From positions 806,001 through 870,000 of the forward strand of contig NZ_JAVJSX010000008.1 in NCBI RefSeq assembly GCF_040219215.1: a DNA stretch of 64,000 nt. Direction: 5' to 3'. Positions 61,007 to 64,000 of the stretch are shown one piece after another (position 1 is the stretch's first letter; the number at the start of each line of letters is the position of its first letter). The notes below the pieces were generated by a model, which had not been told where the DNA came from, ran no database searches, and saw only the letters and a program-made list of their open reading frames with translations. The translations under genes and the position numbers were made by a program. This DNA is from Thalassobaculum_A sp040219215 (lineage in GTDB: Bacteria; Pseudomonadota; Alphaproteobacteria; Thalassobaculales; Thalassobaculaceae).

Positions 61007-61529
61007 GAGCGCGCTAGAGGTCATTCGCAGTCACCAGATGGCTGCGCCGGTCGACGTGCACGCCATTGCCCGAAATCTAGGGCTTCGGATTAGGTCGCTC
61101 GACCTCGGTGAGAACGTTGGAGGGCGCATCAAAAGGGCGTGGAGCGGAGGGTATGAGGTCCATGTCAATGAGCGCGACCACCCGCGACGACAACGCTTCA
61201 CGATAGCCCACGAAATTGCGCACTTCGTTATGCATCGCGACCTGATTGGCGATGGCATCACCGAGGACGCTTTGTTTCGTGGGCCATGGGGCGATCCGCA
61301 TGTTGAAACGCAAGCGAATCGTTTGGCAGCCGATATTTTGATGCCGTACTTCCTGATTCAGATCTATTGGCTTCGTGCCGAACGGTCGGTTGATCAGTTG
61401 GCGCGTCGGTTCGACGTGTCGAAGCAGGCAATGGAGATCCGGCTGGAGGGTTTTAGGCGTAGTGCGGTCAGTTGGCCCGCTGGTCGGATGGCATCCGATA
61501 CAGGAGCCGCTTTCCCCGGGCTTGCCTGA
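60993..61529 (+). CDS. Passenger gene: ImmA/IrrE-family metallopeptidase
   Basis: 178 aa zinc peptidase domain (DUF955). RFTIAHEIAHFVMHRDL carries the HEIAH active site and ETQANRLAADILMP supplies the third ligand. In conjugative elements and phages ImmA cleaves the ImmR repressor; in DNA-damage systems related IrrE/DdrO pairs do the same. No Xre repressor is encoded beside it here. The last 20 residues run over the end of the convergent transposase gene (62-bp overlap), so the C-terminus may be altered by that junction. Confidence 0.85.
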   Translation: MTEHKSALEVIRSHQMAAPVDVHAIARNLGLRIRSLDLGENVGGRIKRAWSGGYEVHVNERDHPRRQRFTIAHEIAHFVMHRDLIGDGITEDALFRGPWGDPHVETQANRLAADILMPYFLIQIYWLRAERSVDQLARRFDVSKQAMEIRLEGFRRSAVSWPAGRMASDTGAAFPGLA

Positions 61530-62397
61530 TTGCGGCGAAAGCGCGGTCGCCGTCGTCCTCCTTCCGGGTGTTCCACCGGTATTCGAACTCGCGCAGATAC
61601 CTGTGAAGGTGCTTCTCGCTGACGTGATGATACGCGCCGATCAGGCCGCGCTTCAGCAGCGAGTGGTAGGACTCCGCGAAGTTCGTATGGAAGATGATCG
61701 ACCGGACGTAGGTCTTGCTGTGGTCGACCGTGTGGTGGCTGGCGAAGTGCTTTGCGATGCCGCGATATGACGGGTTCTCGTCGGTCACGATGTGGGCGGT
61801 ACCGCTGACCACTGGCCGGGCGATGGTCTGAAGGGTCGACTTCTTCGTGTTCGGGACCACGAACGTGCGGGCGTCGCCCTCGCGGTCGACCAGCGTCATG
61901 ACGATGGTCTTCTTGCCGGCGGCGGCTGTCTTGTTCTTGTGCTTGTTGTTCTGGACCTTCCCGCCGACGTACGTCTCATCGATCTCAATGATGCCGCCGC
62001 CGCCGCCCAGCATGCCGCGCAGTGGCTCAACGTTCATCGCCTCGCGAACGCGATTACACAGGAGCCAAGCCGACTTGTAGCTGATCCCGAGTTCGCGCTT
62101 CAGCTGGTTGGCGCTCACGCCCTTCTTGGACGAGCACATCAGGTAGATCGCGAAGAGCCACTTGTTCAGGCCGATATGCGAGCCCTCGAAGATCGTCCCG
62201 ACCTTGACGGTGTACTGCTTCCGGCAGTGACCGCACTTCCACAGTCCCTTGCGGGTGGCCTGGCCCTGAAGGCGGAACTGACGGTCGGTCGCTTCGCAGT
62301 GGGGGCACACGGCGCCGTTCGGCCACATCAGGCTTTCGACAAGCTCGATAGCCTTGTCTTCGTCGGCGAAGTAAGCGGCAAGTTGGATCGCGTTCAT
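61468..62397 (-). CDS. IS1595-family transposase
   Basis: 309 aa. An N-terminal zinc ribbon (CPHCEATDRQFRLQGQATRKGLWKCGHC) is followed by ISXO2-like DDE core: IEIDETYVGGKVQNN (first Asp), VTDENPSYRG (second Asp) and HTNFAESYHSLLKRGLIGAYHHVSEKHLHRYLREFEYRWN (third acidic/Asn-Glu site). This is the transposase that should mobilise the element at 59886-62497. It is transcribed inward from the right end. Confidence 0.93.
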   Translation of the reverse strand: MNAIQLAAYFADEDKAIELVESLMWPNGAVCPHCEATDRQFRLQGQATRKGLWKCGHCRKQYTVKVGTIFEGSHIGLNKWLFAIYLMCSSKKGVSANQLKRELGISYKSAWLLCNRVREAMNVEPLRGMLGGGGGIIEIDETYVGGKVQNNKHKNKTAAAGKKTIVMTLVDREGDARTFVVPNTKKSTLQTIARPVVSGTAHIVTDENPSYRGIAKHFASHHTVDHSKTYVRSIIFHTNFAESYHSLLKRGLIGAYHHVSEKHLHRYLREFEYRWNTRKEDDGDRAFAAIRQARGKRLLYRMPSDQRAN

Positions 62398-62470
62398 ATC
62401 GGCCCCCGATTCGCTCGGGCCGCGATCTGATGATCTACGCTAACCCGATGATTTGTAGATGGGAATCGGG

Positions 62471-62497
62471 CGTGGGTTTGTAAAGGTGATAATCGCC
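62471..62497 (-). repeat. Right terminal inverted repeat
   Basis: Read inward it is GGCGATT, ATCAC, then CTTTACAAACCCACG; the pair with the left end is 24 of 27. Confidence 0.85.
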
Positions 62498-62505
62498 GAC
62501 AGTCC
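62498..62505 (+). repeat. Right target-site duplication
   Basis: GACAGTCC, identical to the left copy at 59878-59885. Confidence 0.88.
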
Positions 62506-62585
62506 AGCAACAGGAACTTTGCCGTCGGTGCGGGGTTGTCAAGGCGAACCACAGTAATTCGCTATGCAATCCAGGAGATTCGATA

Positions 62586-62744
62586 ATGACTTCCGTGCGG
62601 GCTCTTATGGCTGTTCTGATGTTGGGCGGAGCGCTCGGGCTCGCTGCCTGCGAGGAAGAGAAAGGGCCGGCGGAGAAAGCTGGTGCGGCCATCGACGAGG
62701 CGGTCAACGACACCAAGCGCGCCGTGCAGGACGCCAAGGACTGA
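62586..62744 (+). CDS. Small lipoprotein (entericidin-like)
   Basis: 52 aa. Signal MTSVRALMAVLMLGGALGLAAC with lipobox LAAC and Cys22, then a charged mature peptide rich in Glu, Lys and Ala (EEEKGPAEKAGAAIDEAV...DAKD). AGGAG at 62573-62577 precedes the ATG. Size and composition recall entericidins and other short envelope lipoproteins. It is intact although the element inserted about 80 bp upstream of it, so its promoter may have been replaced. Confidence 0.72.
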   Translation: MTSVRALMAVLMLGGALGLAACEEEKGPAEKAGAAIDEAVNDTKRAVQDAKD

Positions 62745-62790
62745 CGTCCAGGCGCCACGTTCTGTACATCCGATGCGAGGCCGGTGCCCC

Positions 62791-63486
62791 TCAGGCGCCG
62801 GCCTTCGCCGTGTGGCCCTCCAGCGCCTGGGTCATCGGAGCGTTTGCAGGATCGAGCGCGCGCTGCAGGTAACCCTCCATGACCACGTCCCACTTCCGCC
62901 ACGCCACCCGCAGATCGGCGATCGGCGTCGCCGACAGGTCCACCCGCAGGTCAACGATCGGGAACCGGTAGCCGGGGTCGCAGACGATCAGTGCCGCCGA
63001 CTGCAGCGGATCCAACTCGCCGCCTGCGGCCAGTCCGCCCTCCAGGCCCTGAATCAGCCGGTCGGCCAGGTCGGCGGCCGGGTCGGCTTCGTAGCCGGCC
63101 CCGATCGCCGCGATCACACTGTCGTCATGCACCCAGTTGCCGACCACCACTGCTCCATCCAGCGTCAATCCGCCGGCCGGACGGGCCACGTCGCCGCCGG
63201 TGGCGCAGGCGGCGTCGCCCGCGGCGGTCAGGGCGGCAATCTGTCGCCATCTGCCGTGCGAGGTGGAGGCCAGGATGCCGGTAATCGTCTCGGCAGCCGA
63301 TCGACCGGCGGACAGCAGGTCCAGCCCGATGGGGCCGAGCCGGGGGTCGGTGCGGGCCTGGGTAAGGATCAGGCCGACGCCGGGCCGTACGTGCGGACAA
63401 CGGCCGCCGGCCCCGATCGACGAGGTGGCGAGCGCTACGCCGAACCGGCCGGTGCGCTCGCAGCGCCCGGCGATCGAGAACGTCAT
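62791..63486 (-). CDS. DUF1028 protein (Ntn-hydrolase-like), copy 3
   Basis: 231 aa: MTFSIAGRCERTGRFGVALATSSIGAGGRCPHVRPGVGLILTQARTDPRLGPIGLDLLSAG and LIVCDPGYRFPIVDLRVDLSATPIADL. Third paralogue in the window, downstream of a class IV aminotransferase on the same strand. Function unknown; predicted Ntn-hydrolase fold. Confidence 0.87.
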   Translation of the reverse strand: MTFSIAGRCERTGRFGVALATSSIGAGGRCPHVRPGVGLILTQARTDPRLGPIGLDLLSAGRSAAETITGILASTSHGRWRQIAALTAAGDAACATGGDVARPAGGLTLDGAVVVGNWVHDDSVIAAIGAGYEADPAADLADRLIQGLEGGLAAGGELDPLQSAALIVCDPGYRFPIVDLRVDLSATPIADLRVAWRKWDVVMEGYLQRALDPANAPMTQALEGHTAKAGA

Positions 63487-63549
63487 GAAGCCCTCCGCGC
63501 TCTCACCCCGTTGACCCGGACGCGCCGGCCACCGGCCGACGGCTAGGGG

Positions 63550-64000
63550 TCAGGCATCCCCGTGGGCGAACGCCCAGTACATTTCCTTGGCCTTGGCGGC
63601 GACCGGGCCCGGTTGCAGGTTGCGGCCCTCGAACCTGTTCACCGGCTGGACCTTGCCGTGATTGCCGGACGAGAAGATCTCGTCGGCCGTCATCAGGTCG
63701 CCGACCGTGACCGCCCGTTCGTTCACCTCGTAGCCGGCCTTGCGCAGCAGGCCCATGACGCGCTGGCGGGTGATGCCGTTCAGGAAGGTGCCGTTCGGGA
63801 CCGGGGTGTGGACCACGCCGTCCTTGGCGTAGAACAGGTTGGCGGTGGCGAACTCGGCGACGTTGCCGATCGGGTCCAGCACCACGGCGTTGTCGAAGCC
63901 CTTGTCGGCGGCTTCGTTCAGGGCGCGGCCGGCGTTGGCGTACTGGCAGGCCGCCTTGGCGTCGGTCGGTGCCTGGTCCGGGGCCGGGCGACGCCGGGTC
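63550..64000 (-). CDS. Branched-chain amino acid aminotransferase-like protein, class IV (5' truncated by window edge)
   Basis: PLP enzyme of fold type IV; 149 codons are visible and the frame stays open to the window edge. DAKAACQYANAGRALNEAADKGFDNAVVLDPIGNVAEFATANLFYAKDGVVHTPVPNGTFLNGITRQRVMGLLRKAGYEV is typical of the C-terminal half of IlvE-type proteins (the catalytic Lys would lie upstream). EIFSSGNHGKVQPVNRFEGRNLQPGPVAAKAKEMYWAFA ends the protein. Likely transamination of branched-chain or related amino acids. Confidence 0.9.
   Translation of the reverse strand, partial: TRRRPAPDQAPTDAKAACQYANAGRALNEAADKGFDNAVVLDPIGNVAEFATANLFYAKDGVVHTPVPNGTFLNGITRQRVMGLLRKAGYEVNERAVTVGDLMTADEIFSSGNHGKVQPVNRFEGRNLQPGPVAAKAKEMYWAFAHGDA

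Larger units (their letters stand above)
59886..62497. mobile_element. IS1595-family element carrying a tRNA and passenger genes (2.6 kb)
   Basis: Bounded by 27-bp imperfect inverted repeats (24 of 27 match) and an exact 8-bp duplication, GACAGTCC. Contents from the left: 10-bp repeats, a minus-strand tRNA, a 67-aa gene, a membrane protein gene, an ImmA/IrrE metallopeptidase gene and, on the minus strand, an IS1595-type transposase. IS1595 elements carrying passenger genes are known (so-called transporter IS), but I know of none with a tRNA of this kind. The intact ends and duplication imply a single, fairly recent insertion. Confidence 0.85.

Noticed and set aside
61448..62446. GGGTT..AG.CGTAG sequences as the ends of the IS
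   Set aside because: They match only with gaps and have no flanking duplication; the GGCGATT ends with an exact 8-bp duplication explain the element better.
62435..62902. Minus-strand open frame over the right end of the element and the small lipoprotein
   Set aside because: It crosses the terminal repeat and opposes a short gene with a good signal peptide, lipobox and ribosome site.

Overview
The window is GC-rich, densely coded chromosomal DNA from an alphaproteobacterium, probably of the Rhodospirillales type. Supporting markers are a COQ9-family ubiquinone protein, DUF1244 and DUF2312 (GapR-type) proteins, a proton-translocating transhydrogenase split into PntAA/PntAB/PntB, a class I lysyl-tRNA synthetase, a single-chain indolepyruvate:ferredoxin oxidoreductase and an S21 protein of alphaproteobacterial type. 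The assignment rests on gene families and not on a database search.

Layout. 1-3.5 kb: a polar amino acid ABC importer (ATPase cut by the window edge, periplasmic binding protein, two permeases) plus a GNAT gene, with a strong hairpin after the binding-protein gene. 3.6-8.3 kb: small regulatory genes (HPt protein and single-domain response regulator), purEK, a COQ9/deformylase pair and rpsU with its terminator. 8.4-11.3 kb: a cobalt-type nitrile hydratase operon (alpha, beta, activator) whose alpha subunit has a very His-rich N-terminus, then a RES/Xre toxin-antitoxin pair. 11.3-16.5 kb: methyltransferase/LysR, AIM24-like protein, azlCD divergent from a CGNR regulator across a 22-bp palindrome, VOC and HIT proteins. 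16.6-19.7 kb: pntAA-AB-B. 19.8-30.6 kb: rRNA methyltransferase, enoyl-CoA hydratase, ABC1 kinase, an FAD-linked dehydrogenase interrupted by an in-frame TGA, exporter, SIMPL, nucleotide-sugar epimerase, SRPBCC, ArsR and a dehalogenase-like hydrolase. 30.9-34.4 kb: the fused oxidoreductase. 34.5-47.7 kb: mixed single genes including bacterioferritin and its ferredoxin, N-formylglutamate amidohydrolase, two DUF1028 genes, DoxX/MarR, MFS and Lrp/LysE. 47.8-54.2 kb: a catabolic-looking locus (2-hydroxyacid dehydrogenase, rhodanese, SDR, carboxymuconolactone decarboxylase-like protein, HAD dehalogenase, a GntR regulator fused to GNAT domains, FAD amine oxidase) with a conspicuous GntR-type operator. 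54.2-58.1 kb: CIRCE-groES-groEL and lysK. 58.1-64 kb: a lipoprotein, DUF2254 membrane protein, a mobile element, a tiny lipoprotein, a third DUF1028 gene and a partial class IV aminotransferase.

The most striking object is the mobile element at 59886-62497. It has 27-bp imperfect terminal inverted repeats, an exact 8-bp target duplication (GACAGTCC) and an IS1595-family transposase. Unlike a simple IS it carries passengers: a run of 10-bp repeats, a tRNA gene, a small hypothetical gene, a membrane protein gene and an ImmA/IrrE-type metallopeptidase gene. The tRNA has a leucine-type body (long variable arm, Leu-like D arm, A73, encoded CCA) but its anticodon reads UGG, which belongs to proline. 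If expressed and charged with leucine it would recode CCN codons. I consider this element and its tRNA the best candidate for an undescribed system in the window.
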